From a virus: a stretch of DNA of 48,082 nucleotides. Under the pieces are notes generated by a model. It was not told where the DNA came from. It did no database searches and saw only the letters and a list, made by a program, of their open reading frames with translations. The translations under genes were made by a program, and so were the position numbers. Positions 1 through 8,283 of this stretch are shown piece by piece. Each line of letters begins with the position of its first letter. Position 1 is the first letter of the stretch. The stretch spans positions 1 through 48,082 of IMG/VR virus record IMGVR_UViG_3300037540_000254; one strand, 5' to 3'.

Positions 1-470
1 CTAAGATCATGCCGATTATGATTAACGGCGAAAATCATTACGTTACTGTAATGAATTCCTGGCAAGTGTACGATGTTCGCACAAATGTCAATACCGGCCA
101 GTGGCTCGATATTCAGAAAGCGGCCGCGGGCGCCGAGGGCAGGAACAACCCCATTTTTAAGGGCGCCCTGGGTATGTATAACAACATCGTATTGCACGAA
201 CACGAAAATCCGATCCGGTTTAACGATTACGGATCCGGCGGGGATATTGAGGCCTGCAGGGCCCTTTTCCTGGGTGAGCAAGCGGCAGTTTGTGCGTTTG
301 GATCCCCTGGTACCGGCCTGCGTTTTGGCTGGTTTGAGGAAACCCGCGACAATGGCAATCAGCTGGTTATCTCAACCCATTCCATTTTCGGCGTGAAGAA
401 AACCACCTTTAATGGAAAGGATTACGGTATTTATGTGATTGATACCGCGGCCAAAAACCCGACCACCTAA
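1..470 (+). CDS. Major capsid protein, N4-gp56/DUF4043 type (C-terminal part)
   Basis: The reading frame is open at the window's left edge, so only the last ~155 residues are present; the first ATG at 9 is probably internal. The text matches what I know of the N4-gp56 family major capsid protein C-terminus: a 'QVYDVRT..TGQWLDIQKAA' stretch, then 'NNPIFKGALGMYNNIVLHEHE', then 'ACRALFLGEQAAVCAFG' and a final beta-rich 'FGVKKTTFNGKDYGIYVIDTAA'. This protein would build the icosahedral head shell (HK97-type fold in this family). It opens the virion cassette and is followed after 69 bases by a small gene with a strong Shine-Dalgarno site, the usual place for a decoration protein. Portal and scaffold genes would be expected upstream, outside the window. 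Confidence 0.85.
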   Translation, partial: KIMPIMINGENHYVTVMNSWQVYDVRTNVNTGQWLDIQKAAAGAEGRNNPIFKGALGMYNNIVLHEHENPIRFNDYGSGGDIEACRALFLGEQAAVCAFGSPGTGLRFGWFEETRDNGNQLVISTHSIFGVKKTTFNGKDYGIYVIDTAAKNPTT

Positions 471-539
471 ACCATTAACCTTTAACTGTTTTGTAAAATA
501 TTATTCGCTTTTAACCGAAATTTTACAGGAGGAACTATC

Positions 540-1016
540 ATGGCAGAAATTTACACAGCAAACATGGCAGGCGAAAAAGCACCCGCCAAGAGCCCCCATT
601 CGGCTGGTGAGGTATATGTCAGTGATGGCTATATCGATCTCACGGTGGCGATCGATGCAGATGATCTTATCCAACTCTGCATTTTACCGCCTAAGTGCAT
701 CCCGCTGGATTTCGTTTTGGAGTCCGAGGATTTGGACACCGTAGCGGATTTGACCTTAACCGCAGCCCTTATGCTGCGATCCGGTACCGATATTTTGACC
801 AACTATAATTTCTTTGTTGATTCAACAGTTGGCCAGGCAGGCGGTATCCAGGCAAAGGAGTGGGTTGCGGCGTCTTTTGACAATCTGCGAGCGATCTATT
901 CAGATACCGTCGAGGCGCTTGTGGCGATCAAGGTCACAACGGCACCGGCCGGCGGCGGAGTCGGCGCAGTGCGCGGCCGTTTGACCTATCGGGCAGTAGA
1001 GCAACAGGACCGATAG
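540..1016 (+). CDS. Putative head decoration or accessory capsid protein
   Basis: This 158-residue protein starts at an ATG preceded by a strong CAGGAGGA site. It is an Ala/Val/Asp-rich beta-type sequence without signal peptide or membrane span. I recognise no catalytic motif. Position is the main clue: it directly follows the major capsid gene and has its own good ribosome site, as do decoration or cement proteins made in high amounts. The middle ('PPKCIPLDFVLESEDLDTVADLTLTAALMLRSGTDIL') looks like alternating strands, and the end ('GGVGAVRGRLTYRAVEQQDR') like a closing sheet. The role is inferred from context; a minor head protein is the alternative. Confidence 0.5.
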   Translation: MAEIYTANMAGEKAPAKSPHSAGEVYVSDGYIDLTVAIDADDLIQLCILPPKCIPLDFVLESEDLDTVADLTLTAALMLRSGTDILTNYNFFVDSTVGQAGGIQAKEWVAASFDNLRAIYSDTVEALVAIKVTTAPAGGGVGAVRGRLTYRAVEQQDR

Positions 1017-1047
1017 GAAATTATTAGGCAACCACGCGACTAACCCA

Positions 1048-1072
1048 GGGGCCCCTGGCAGGCAGGGGCCCC
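1048..1072 (+). terminator. Strong GC hairpin after the capsid/decoration pair
   Basis: The arms GGGGCCCCTG (1048-1057) and CAGGGGCCCC (1063-1072) are perfect inverted repeats around a 5-base loop. It lies in the 84-base gap between the decoration-type gene and the next gene. No U-run follows, so a classical intrinsic terminator is doubtful. A partial terminator, RNA-end stabiliser or processing stop that lowers expression of downstream genes relative to capsid is equally possible. Confidence 0.45.
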
Positions 1073-1100
1073 GCAACCAAAAGGACAGGAGGCCTATATC

Positions 1101-1736
1101 ATGTTGATTAAATGCACGATGCGCGAGGGAATTACCGAGGCGGATATAGAGGGATACCGCTATACTTTCCGGCCAGACGAGGCCGGCAATCCGCTATGCA
1201 GTGTTACAAAAGAGGGCCATATAAAGCAATTATTGAATATGGGCCCGCATTGTTACGTCGAATATTTACCGAAAGTGCCCTATGAGCAAATGAGCGCAAA
1301 GGATATTATGGCGCTACCCGACGGCGAGGCCGAGGATCATAAACTAAGGATCCGCGAAGAACAGGACCGAGCGGACGCCATAGAGGCCGAAAAGAAAGAA
1401 AAGGCGGCCCAGGATCCGGAGGCCAGGCTAAAAAAGCTGGAAGATGATAAGGCGGCCGATCCGCCAATAAAGCAGAGCGCGGCCGCGAACCTGGCAGAAA
1501 CCAGGATAACCGAGTTAATAAATAGCTTTAGAACGCTATCTAAAAAGCGGTTTGAAAGCTGGATTGAAAATAACCGCGATCAAATAGGAATGATGCCGAT
1601 CGATGTTAAGGCGGCCCTGGCAAAAAAGGTAATGAAAGCATTTCCTGGCCTGGATCCGGAGATACCAGGCCTCAATTTGGAGCAATATGCCACAAGCACC
1701 GACGCCACCAATAAAGGACATAGTAATAACAAGTGA
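1101..1736 (+). CDS. Hypothetical virion-cassette protein, charged helical
   Basis: This 211-residue protein starts at an ATG after an AGGACAGGAGG site. The first ~75 residues look like a compact beta domain ('IEGYRYTFRPDEAGNPLCSVTKEGHIKQLL'). Residues ~80-130 are a highly charged Glu/Lys/Ala helix, probably coiled coil. The rest is a helical domain ending in a polar tail. The last 50 bases overlap the start of the next gene in another frame, implying translational coupling. I do not recognise the family. Its place just after the capsid genes fits a head completion or assembly protein, but nothing proves it. Confidence 0.6.
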   Translation: MLIKCTMREGITEADIEGYRYTFRPDEAGNPLCSVTKEGHIKQLLNMGPHCYVEYLPKVPYEQMSAKDIMALPDGEAEDHKLRIREEQDRADAIEAEKKEKAAQDPEARLKKLEDDKAADPPIKQSAAANLAETRITELINSFRTLSKKRFESWIENNRDQIGMMPIDVKAALAKKVMKAFPGLDPEIPGLNLEQYATSTDATNKGHSNNK

Positions 1737-3363
1737 GGATCCGGAGCTAATTGAGATCCTAAAGGAGATCAAGCAAACCCTGGATATACGCGAGGGGCGC
1801 CTGGGTGATACCGGTTTTCGCTTTATCGATTACTATGAACTTATCGAGCTCCTGGCCGGTGATGAAACCATAACGATTACGGTTTTACCTGGCGCCCACA
1901 ACCACCCGCATAATGATCTATCCACGATCCAGGGCGGCACCACCGACGAGTATTACCATTTAACCCTGGCCGAGTATGGCGCCCTGGATCCGCACCCTGC
2001 CAACTTAATTGAGCAAGTCGATTCTAAAATCGAGGTTACAGATACCGGCCTAACCCCTTTTAGCGGAAAAATTATTATGACGCTCGATGGGGTGGAAGTA
2101 GGCGAGTTTTGGAGCAATTATCAAAGATTAGGACAGGCCGCAGCCGCGACCAAAGGTGCTCTTGAAGTTTATTCAGACCCGCCGGAACTTTTCTGGCAGC
2201 AAGGCCTTGATACATATCTGCATATTGAAAATAACCGGATTGAAATTGGCGACGCAGCCAATAATATGCACATAGATATATCCGGCCAGACCATCGAATT
2301 TGAAATTAACAATATCGATACGTTTGAAATGAGCACAAGCGGCGTAAAGTTGAGATCCGGCGCCTGGGTAGATGATATTGAAACCACCCTAACCGACGAT
2401 GATACCCACCTGGCCACAAGCGGCGCCATTTTTGATGCGATCGCGGCCGCGGTACACGACAAAATAGCCGAGGGCGATAGCTCGGTCGAAGTGATTGACG
2501 CCGGCACTGGCCAGGTAGATATTACGGTGGACGCCACCCTGGTAGCGCGGTTTAAAGACGATCAATTCTTTATAAATATGTCGGCCACCAATTTTTTTGA
2601 TATTGCGGCCGATAACCAGATATTAGGGAATGATGCAACTGAGTCGATAAATGTCAATCAATCGGCCGCAACAATAAGGGCCTATATCGGCGGCATTACG
2701 CAGATCATAATAGATGGCAGCGCGGTACAATTCCGGACCGGCCTAATTGAAACCAATACCGGCACCCCTTTAGATTTAACCGTCGATTGCGGTACCGAGA
2801 AAACTATCGAGCTCGCCCAGGCCGTTTGGAAAGATATAAACGTCGGCGGCGCTCAATTAAACCCGATACCGGCCTTTGCACCGGACCTGGTAAAGTTTTT
2901 AGACGAGGGCGGCGGCGATACCGGCATTTACACCCTGGCCTTTGATATTAACGAAAGTGCATCCGGATCCTTTGAGATCCAGCACGATTATAAAGAGGGC
3001 ACCGATATATCTTTCCACGTTCACTGGCAGGGCAACGCGGCGCCGAGCGGTACCGATTATGTAAAATGGGAGCTCACTTATACGATCGCAAGGTTTGACG
3101 CAACCTTAGATGCGTCCACCGTGATTGTGATCGAAACCGCGATTGATACTCAATATAAAATGTATACTTCCGTTTTTCCTATCATAAGCGGCACGACCGG
3201 CGGCAATAATGGCGGGCCTATTCAGATGGGCGATCAATTTTTATTGACCGTAAGGCGAATAACGGCAGCCGGTGACGCCTATTCCGGTGATGCCTTAGTT
3301 ATGACCGCCGGCCTGCATTACCAGGTTGATACGATGGGATCCAGACAAATAGGAGATAAATAG
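1687..3363 (+). CDS. Phage fibre-like structural protein
   Basis: This 558-residue protein has an ATG at 1687 with GGAG a few bases upstream, inside the previous gene. Around residues 73-100 is a 'HNHPHNDLSTIQGGTTDEYYHLTLAEYGAL' type segment, a common junction motif in phage tail-fibre proteins. The middle holds beta-strand repeats of fibre type and one copy of an 'ETTLTDDDTH..TSGAIFDAI' module that recurs in the gene at 14089. The last ~170 residues form a Gly/Thr-rich beta domain typical of fibre tips ('FDINESASGSFEIQHDYK..FHVHWQG'). No chaperone or enzymatic motif is visible. It probably forms an appendage outside the head or tail; the precise site on the virion is unknown. Confidence 0.65.
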   Translation: MPQAPTPPIKDIVITSEDPELIEILKEIKQTLDIREGRLGDTGFRFIDYYELIELLAGDETITITVLPGAHNHPHNDLSTIQGGTTDEYYHLTLAEYGALDPHPANLIEQVDSKIEVTDTGLTPFSGKIIMTLDGVEVGEFWSNYQRLGQAAAATKGALEVYSDPPELFWQQGLDTYLHIENNRIEIGDAANNMHIDISGQTIEFEINNIDTFEMSTSGVKLRSGAWVDDIETTLTDDDTHLATSGAIFDAIAAAVHDKIAEGDSSVEVIDAGTGQVDITVDATLVARFKDDQFFINMSATNFFDIAADNQILGNDATESINVNQSAATIRAYIGGITQIIIDGSAVQFRTGLIETNTGTPLDLTVDCGTEKTIELAQAVWKDINVGGAQLNPIPAFAPDLVKFLDEGGGDTGIYTLAFDINESASGSFEIQHDYKEGTDISFHVHWQGNAAPSGTDYVKWELTYTIARFDATLDASTVIVIETAIDTQYKMYTSVFPIISGTTGGNNGGPIQMGDQFLLTVRRITAAGDAYSGDALVMTAGLHYQVDTMGSRQIGDK

Positions 3364-3364
3364 A

Positions 3365-4027
3365 ATGGGCACAATATCAGTGGGCAGCGTGATAGATCAA
3401 TTTGAAAGAAAGATCCTTGACGAGCAAAACGAGGATTGGACCGAGGCGGAAAACGTAACCCTGTTTAATAACGTGATCCGGACCATGATTTTGCTTGTGC
3501 CTAAAATCCATAGCAAAACCGAGGCGCAGTTATTGGCGCCTGGCGTCCTGCAGTTTTTGCCGGCAAACGGTATCGAGTTAGTTGATATTCCCTTAAATAT
3601 GGGATCCGACGGCCAGACCCCAGGGGCCCCGCTTAGAGAAACCACCTTAAAGATCTTTAATGATGTTTGGCCGTCCTGGGCCTATGATCCGGAAAGCGCC
3701 TTGATCGAGCACTACATGAAAGACGATAACGAGGAACGCCGGTATTATGTATATCCGCCGGTGCACAGCACAGAGCAAGTTTATGTTTTAATCCAAATGA
3801 GCACCCTACCGACGCCGGTATCTTATGATCCGTCGAATGATTGGAAACTGCTAACAATTCCGATAGAGGATCAATATATCGATGCGATCCACAATGGTAT
3901 GCTTTATATGTTTTATGATGATGATAGCGACAATCCAGGCAATACCCCGCGATCGCAGATCTATTATCAAAGATTTCAAACCGCCCTGCAGATCGAAACG
4001 GTTAAACCCAGGCAGAGGCAATCCTAA
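3365..4027 (+). CDS. Putative adaptor-type phage protein (DUF6682-like)
   Basis: This 220-residue protein starts one base after the previous stop, with AGGAGAT upstream. The sequence resembles the DUF6682 family as I remember it: an N-terminal helical segment ('SVIDQFERKILDEQNEDWTEAENVTLFNNVIRTMILLVPK'), a Pro-rich beta core ('PSWAYDPESALIEHYMKDDNEERRYYVYPPV') and a C-terminal helix ending 'YYQRFQTALQIETVKPRQRQS'. Such proteins sit downstream of N4-gp56-type capsid genes and are thought to act at the head-tail junction. A second candidate adaptor lies at 8283. The family call is from memory and should be treated as moderate. Confidence 0.55.
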   Translation: MGTISVGSVIDQFERKILDEQNEDWTEAENVTLFNNVIRTMILLVPKIHSKTEAQLLAPGVLQFLPANGIELVDIPLNMGSDGQTPGAPLRETTLKIFNDVWPSWAYDPESALIEHYMKDDNEERRYYVYPPVHSTEQVYVLIQMSTLPTPVSYDPSNDWKLLTIPIEDQYIDAIHNGMLYMFYDDDSDNPGNTPRSQIYYQRFQTALQIETVKPRQRQS

Positions 4028-4040
4028 AGGAGTTTAGGCT

Positions 4041-4490
4041 ATGACAACAGCACTATATCGAACAAACGGCGGCGAAGTTGTTAAGATCTCGCTAACCGAT
4101 CAAACTTTCGATCAAAGGGATACAGATTATTGGACGGTGGCCGCGGATCCGGCCTTTCCGGATGGCACCGAGCTCCGACCGGATGAGGGCGCGGGCCCGC
4201 TTAGAACCCTGGGCTATGCAAAGATCATGGACGGTGGCAGCTGCAGGAACGCAACGCAGCCCGAAATAGATGCTTTTCCGGCCGCATTACTGGCCGATGA
4301 GAACCTAATGGACCGCGACGGCGCAAAGGATCTCTTTCAATTTCACCCGCGATTTAGAAAAATGATGATCGCCTTTGCCGATATTCTCAAAGATGAGATT
4401 AATATTTTGCGGGCCGAACACGCTTTACCAGCGCGTACACTCAACCAGCTTAAAACGGCGATGCTTAACCGAATGAGCGAGGACGATTAA
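4041..4490 (+). CDS. Hypothetical virion-cassette protein
   Basis: This 149-residue protein has a good AAAGGAG site. The N-terminal half is beta-rich ('LYRTNGGEVVKISLTDQTFDQRDTDYWTVAADP'), and the C-terminal half is a long amphipathic helix ('RFRKMMIAFADILKDEINILRAEHALPARTLNQLKTAML'). This layout, a small beta domain plus a helix, is frequent in minor proteins encoded beside DUF6682-type adaptors. Its stop codon is immediately followed by the ATG of the next gene, so the two are probably translated together. No enzymatic motif is seen; function unknown. Confidence 0.6.
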   Translation: MTTALYRTNGGEVVKISLTDQTFDQRDTDYWTVAADPAFPDGTELRPDEGAGPLRTLGYAKIMDGGSCRNATQPEIDAFPAALLADENLMDRDGAKDLFQFHPRFRKMMIAFADILKDEINILRAEHALPARTLNQLKTAMLNRMSEDD

Positions 4491-4949
4491 ATGTATTTAC
4501 CGCGTAATTATCCAGTGGCCGAAATAGGTATCGCGTTATGGTCGATGGTACCGGAGCACGTTCAAGAGGGCGATATTTTGGAAGTCCGCCAGCCAGACCT
4601 GGGCATTGGATTAAAAGAGGCCAAGCAGTGCTTATGGTTGCTGGTCGATGGTATGGAGCAATTTGAATACGGCGAATTGAAAGAGGGCCTTTACGAACCC
4701 TTTGACGCTACCGGCGCCTATGATCCGCCAGGAGATTACACCCGATTTGATAGAAACCGTTATTGTGTACCCCTGGCCAGGTTGCAAACGGTATTTCCGA
4801 GCCTGGATCTAAACAGGGCCAGGGATGATGCCGACGCCTACCAGCCATTTTATACGCTCGATACAGATAACAATTTATGGCTAACCGGTCTTACACCACT
4901 GGCGATCGAGGGCCTTGTTTTCGATAAGGTAAATGGAGTCTATTTATAA
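4491..4949 (+). CDS. Hypothetical virion-cassette protein
   Basis: This 152-residue soluble protein is rich in Asp, Tyr and Pro. The start ATG follows the previous stop with no gap (TAAATG), with GAGG a few bases upstream. Its stop overlaps the next start by one base (TAATG), so it is the middle of a tightly coupled trio. I recognise no domain. The 'DILEVRQPDLGIGLKEAKQCLWLLVDGME' segment looks like a mixed alpha/beta fold. A minor tail or adaptor-associated role is inferred only from the neighbours. Confidence 0.6.
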   Translation: MYLPRNYPVAEIGIALWSMVPEHVQEGDILEVRQPDLGIGLKEAKQCLWLLVDGMEQFEYGELKEGLYEPFDATGAYDPPGDYTRFDRNRYCVPLARLQTVFPSLDLNRARDDADAYQPFYTLDTDNNLWLTGLTPLAIEGLVFDKVNGVYL

Positions 4950-5944
4950 TGGCAACGTCAAGAAGAACCGCGACAAATGAAAACATTAGCACTTTTGGCG
5001 GCGCCGGCCAGGGCCGCGATTATTTATCTTTAGCGGTATGGGCCGCGGCCACCGAATTAGATCTTGTGGGCGATACGCAATCAGAGGTGCTTGAATGTTA
5101 CGACGATGCGGCCAGCTTTAATCAAAAAATTGTTTTAGAGGCAGCCACCACAAACGCAAGTTATTTTAGAATAGTCCGGCCGGCAGCTGGTGAGGGCCAC
5201 GATGGAACACCAAATAACGGCCTTTTTTTCGATATATCCGGAGTGGGCGGGGATGCCTGGCGAGTCGATGAGCCCTATTCCGGATTTCAAGATATACTTA
5301 TTAAGGCCACGATAAACGATGCAAGCGGCCGATCGGTCTTTGATCTGCGCGAAGTGGGCGGCCTTTATGTTGGGTGTATTGTCTTTGATTCAAGTAATAT
5401 CGGCGCCGGCGTCCTGGCGGCAGGATTTGAACTGCAAGAGGATGATATTGTTTGTGTTAATTGCCTATCTTTAAATAATGCGCTGCGCGGGTATGATGTA
5501 GATGCACCCGCAGATGCCTATCTGTATAACTGCCATGCCATTAACAATGGCAGCACCGGCTTTTTTAATGATGCCGGCGGAACTTTTATTAATTGCCTGG
5601 GCGATAATAATACAGTGAACGATTTTAGCGGATCGCCGGCCGGCAACAATAATGCCAGCAGTGACGGTACCGCAACCGGCACCGGCAGCCGGATTAATCA
5701 AACATTTACCTTTGTGGCATCCGGATCCGACGATTACCACCTGGCCGGATCCGACGCCGGCGCCCTGGATTTTGGCGCGGATTTGAGCGCCGACGGCGTT
5801 TTTGCCTTTGACGATGATATTGATTTTGATACCAGGTCCGGCACCTGGGATATAGGTTTTGACGAGTTTATCTTATTAATTGGTTATCCGATCGTAACTG
5901 ATCGTATGGCAAGCTCATTAATTTTTGGCAGAATAGTGAGGTAA
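4949..5944 (+). CDS. Right-handed beta-helix appendage protein
   Basis: This 331-residue protein starts on a TAATG stop/start overlap. Residues ~50-230 show the spaced Val/Ile/Leu-Asn/Asp-Gly pattern of a parallel beta-helix ('GGLYVGCIVFDSSNIGAG', 'VCVNCLSLNNALRGYDV', 'AYLYNCHAINNGSTGFFN', 'GGTFINCLGDNNTVNDF'). The C-terminal part ('DYHLAGSDAGALDFGADLS...DIDFDTRSGTWDIGFDEF') is the ending often seen after beta-helices in pectate-lyase-like and choice-of-anchor proteins. On phages such proteins are spikes or fibre parts that bind or cut surface glycans. I cannot point to catalytic residues, so binding is safer than hydrolysis. Confidence 0.6.
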   Translation: MATSRRTATNENISTFGGAGQGRDYLSLAVWAAATELDLVGDTQSEVLECYDDAASFNQKIVLEAATTNASYFRIVRPAAGEGHDGTPNNGLFFDISGVGGDAWRVDEPYSGFQDILIKATINDASGRSVFDLREVGGLYVGCIVFDSSNIGAGVLAAGFELQEDDIVCVNCLSLNNALRGYDVDAPADAYLYNCHAINNGSTGFFNDAGGTFINCLGDNNTVNDFSGSPAGNNNASSDGTATGTGSRINQTFTFVASGSDDYHLAGSDAGALDFGADLSADGVFAFDDDIDFDTRSGTWDIGFDEFILLIGYPIVTDRMASSLIFGRIVR

Positions 5945-5949
5945 AAACC

Positions 5950-8283
5950 ATGAATTTAGGAAAATGGCTAATAGACGATTTTGTGACTTTCACCTGTAAC
6001 ACGCACGATGCGGCCACCGGCGCGGCCACCGATGCCGACGCAGTGCCGAGTTATCGCGTGTATGAGGATGAAACCGCGACACCGATTTTAACCGGCACAA
6101 TGGCCTTATTGGATTCTGGCAATACGGCCGGCCTTTATTCCGAGCGGATCCAGCTAACCGCGGCCAGTGGTTTTGAGGTAGGTAAATCGTACACCATTTA
6201 CATATCGGCCACGGTTGACAGTATCGAGGGCACTTTGAGCCACTGTTTAGAGGTTGAGATTGCAAAGGCCACTCAATCCTCGGTTGATGCGGTTGATAGT
6301 GTGGTGGATGATATATTAGTGGATACCAGCACGACTTTACCGGCCGAACACGCTACATTAGCGACGGCCGCGGCCCTTTCCACGCATGACGGCAAGCTGG
6401 ATACCGTCGATACGGTTGTCGATGCGATCAAAGCGGTAACAGATCTGCTACCCGACGCCGGCGCCTTAACCACGATCGACGCGAATATCGACGCCGTTTT
6501 AGTCGATACCGGTACCACCCTGCCAGCCGAACACGCCTTGTTAGCCACCGCGGCGGCGATAGCGGCGCTTAATGATCTATCAAGCGCCGATGTTGCAACC
6601 GAACTGGCCACCTATGATGGACCGACCAGGGCAGAGGCCACCAGCGACAAGGATGAAATTATCGCGGAAGTGGACGCAAACGAAACCAAGATCGATGCGG
6701 TTAAGGTGGATACCGCAGCTATCTTAGTCGATACCGGCACCACCTTACCAGGGGAACACGCATTACTGGCAACCGCGGCCGCAATCGCGGCGCTTAATGA
6801 TCTGAGCTCGGCGGATATTCAGACCGTATTGGAAACAAACGACCTCGATCATTTGCTTAAAGTGGCCCATCCGACAGGCGATCCGGTGGCCAGCACGATA
6901 TTTGATCTGGTTATGAATAAGGACGTTTCGCAGACCTTTGACCGCGCCGACGATTCATTAGAGGCCATATCAGACGGCGAGAGCACCGCACCGAGCGCGG
7001 CCGATGTTGCCGACGCGGTATGGGAAGAAGCGGCCGGCGATCACACAACCAGCACCACTTTCGGCGGGAAAAATCAAAAGGTTGTGCCCTCGGAAACCAT
7101 TAACGATTACAAAGCGGACGTTTCAGCCCTGGCCACGGCGGCGGCCCTGGCAACCGTCGATGCTAACGTCGATGCGATCTTAGTTGATACTGATACCACG
7201 ATACCAGGCTTAATCGCGGCCCTTAATGATCTGGCCGCGGCCGATATTCAAACGGTCCTCGAAACAAACGACCTTGACCACCTGGCCAAAGTGGCCCATC
7301 CGAGCGGCGATCCGGTGGCCGATACCCTCTTTGATCTGATTATGAACAAAGACGGCAGCCAGACTTTTGACCGCAGCACCGATAGCCTGGAAATAATAGG
7401 CGAGTCCAGCGGAGCAACGCCGGCGGCGATAGCCGACGCCGTTTGGGATGAGGACGCGGCGGACCATACCACCGCGGATACATTCGGAGATAAAAACCAA
7501 AACCAGGTACCAAGTGAAACCATAGGCGATTACAAGGCCGACGTTTCGGGCCTGGCCACTTCCGCGGCCCTGGCCACGCATGACGCTAAACTTGATACGG
7601 TTGATACAGTGGTGGACGCCATTAAGGCGGTAACGGATCTATTACCGGATGCAGGGGCCCTAAACGACCTGGCCTTGATCCTGGCAGATACGGCCGAGCT
7701 CCAAACAGATTGGACCGACGGCGGGCGCCTCGATCTTATCCTTGACGCCGTTAAGGTGGATACGGCCGCGATCCTGGTTGATACCGGCACAACGATACCC
7801 GCCAGCCTGGCCACCCTGGCCACCGCGGCCGCACTGGCCACGGTCGATAGCAACGTCGATGCCGTCCTGGTTGATACCGGTACCACAATACCGGCCACTT
7901 TGAGCGGGATTGAAAGCGATATAGCGGATCTAACCTCGGATCTAAACGATCACGATACAGATATTAAGGCCGATTTGGTGGATCTGAGCGACGATGTAGC
8001 CGACGTAAAGACCGATACGGAAACGATTATCGCAGCAGTGGGCGGTATTCCGGTGGGCGCGATAACCTGGACGTACAACGTAACCAACACAGTGAGCGGA
8101 AACCCGATCGCAGATACCGATGTATGGATTACAACCGATATAGGCGGCGTCAATGTGATTGCCAGCGGGAAAACCGATCAAAATGGAGATGTTACTTTTT
8201 ACCTGGATGCCGGCACCGTTTATGTATGGCGCCAGAAATCCGGCTTTAATTTTGAAAATCCGGATACGGAGGTAATAAGCTAA
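5950..8283 (+). CDS. Large repeat-rich virion protein (BppU-like start, coiled repeats, Ig-like end)
   Basis: This 777-residue protein has three visible parts. Residues 1-~105 are a beta domain reminiscent of BppU-type baseplate or fibre attachment modules ('WLIDDFVTFTCNTHDAATGAATDADAVPSYRVYEDE'). Residues ~110-690 consist of repeated Ala/Asp/Thr/Leu segments: 'VLVDTGTTLPAEHALLATAAAIAALNDLSSAD' occurs in two close copies and several partial ones, 'VLETNDLDHLxKVAHPxGDPVA' twice, and 'SETIxDYKADVSxLATxAALA' twice. The last ~85 residues ('AITWTYNVTNTVSGNPIADTDVWITTD') look like a carboxypeptidase-regulatory or Ig-like fold. It is probably a rod-like trimeric fibre or whisker. The repeats make copy-number change by recombination likely. 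Confidence 0.6.
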   Translation: MNLGKWLIDDFVTFTCNTHDAATGAATDADAVPSYRVYEDETATPILTGTMALLDSGNTAGLYSERIQLTAASGFEVGKSYTIYISATVDSIEGTLSHCLEVEIAKATQSSVDAVDSVVDDILVDTSTTLPAEHATLATAAALSTHDGKLDTVDTVVDAIKAVTDLLPDAGALTTIDANIDAVLVDTGTTLPAEHALLATAAAIAALNDLSSADVATELATYDGPTRAEATSDKDEIIAEVDANETKIDAVKVDTAAILVDTGTTLPGEHALLATAAAIAALNDLSSADIQTVLETNDLDHLLKVAHPTGDPVASTIFDLVMNKDVSQTFDRADDSLEAISDGESTAPSAADVADAVWEEAAGDHTTSTTFGGKNQKVVPSETINDYKADVSALATAAALATVDANVDAILVDTDTTIPGLIAALNDLAAADIQTVLETNDLDHLAKVAHPSGDPVADTLFDLIMNKDGSQTFDRSTDSLEIIGESSGATPAAIADAVWDEDAADHTTADTFGDKNQNQVPSETIGDYKADVSGLATSAALATHDAKLDTVDTVVDAIKAVTDLLPDAGALNDLALILADTAELQTDWTDGGRLDLILDAVKVDTAAILVDTGTTIPASLATLATAAALATVDSNVDAVLVDTGTTIPATLSGIESDIADLTSDLNDHDTDIKADLVDLSDDVADVKTDTETIIAAVGGIPVGAITWTYNVTNTVSGNPIADTDVWITTDIGGVNVIASGKTDQNGDVTFYLDAGTVYVWRQKSGFNFENPDTEVIS

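Noticed and set aside
471-539. Possible promoter in the AT-rich gap after the capsid gene
   Set aside because: Only weak box-like sequences are visible at poor spacing; the AT content alone does not support a call.
1101-1736. Programmed frameshift joining the 1101 and 1687 genes (50-base overlap)
   Set aside because: No slippery sequence was seen in the overlap, and the downstream gene has its own ATG and GGAG site. Translational coupling is sufficient.
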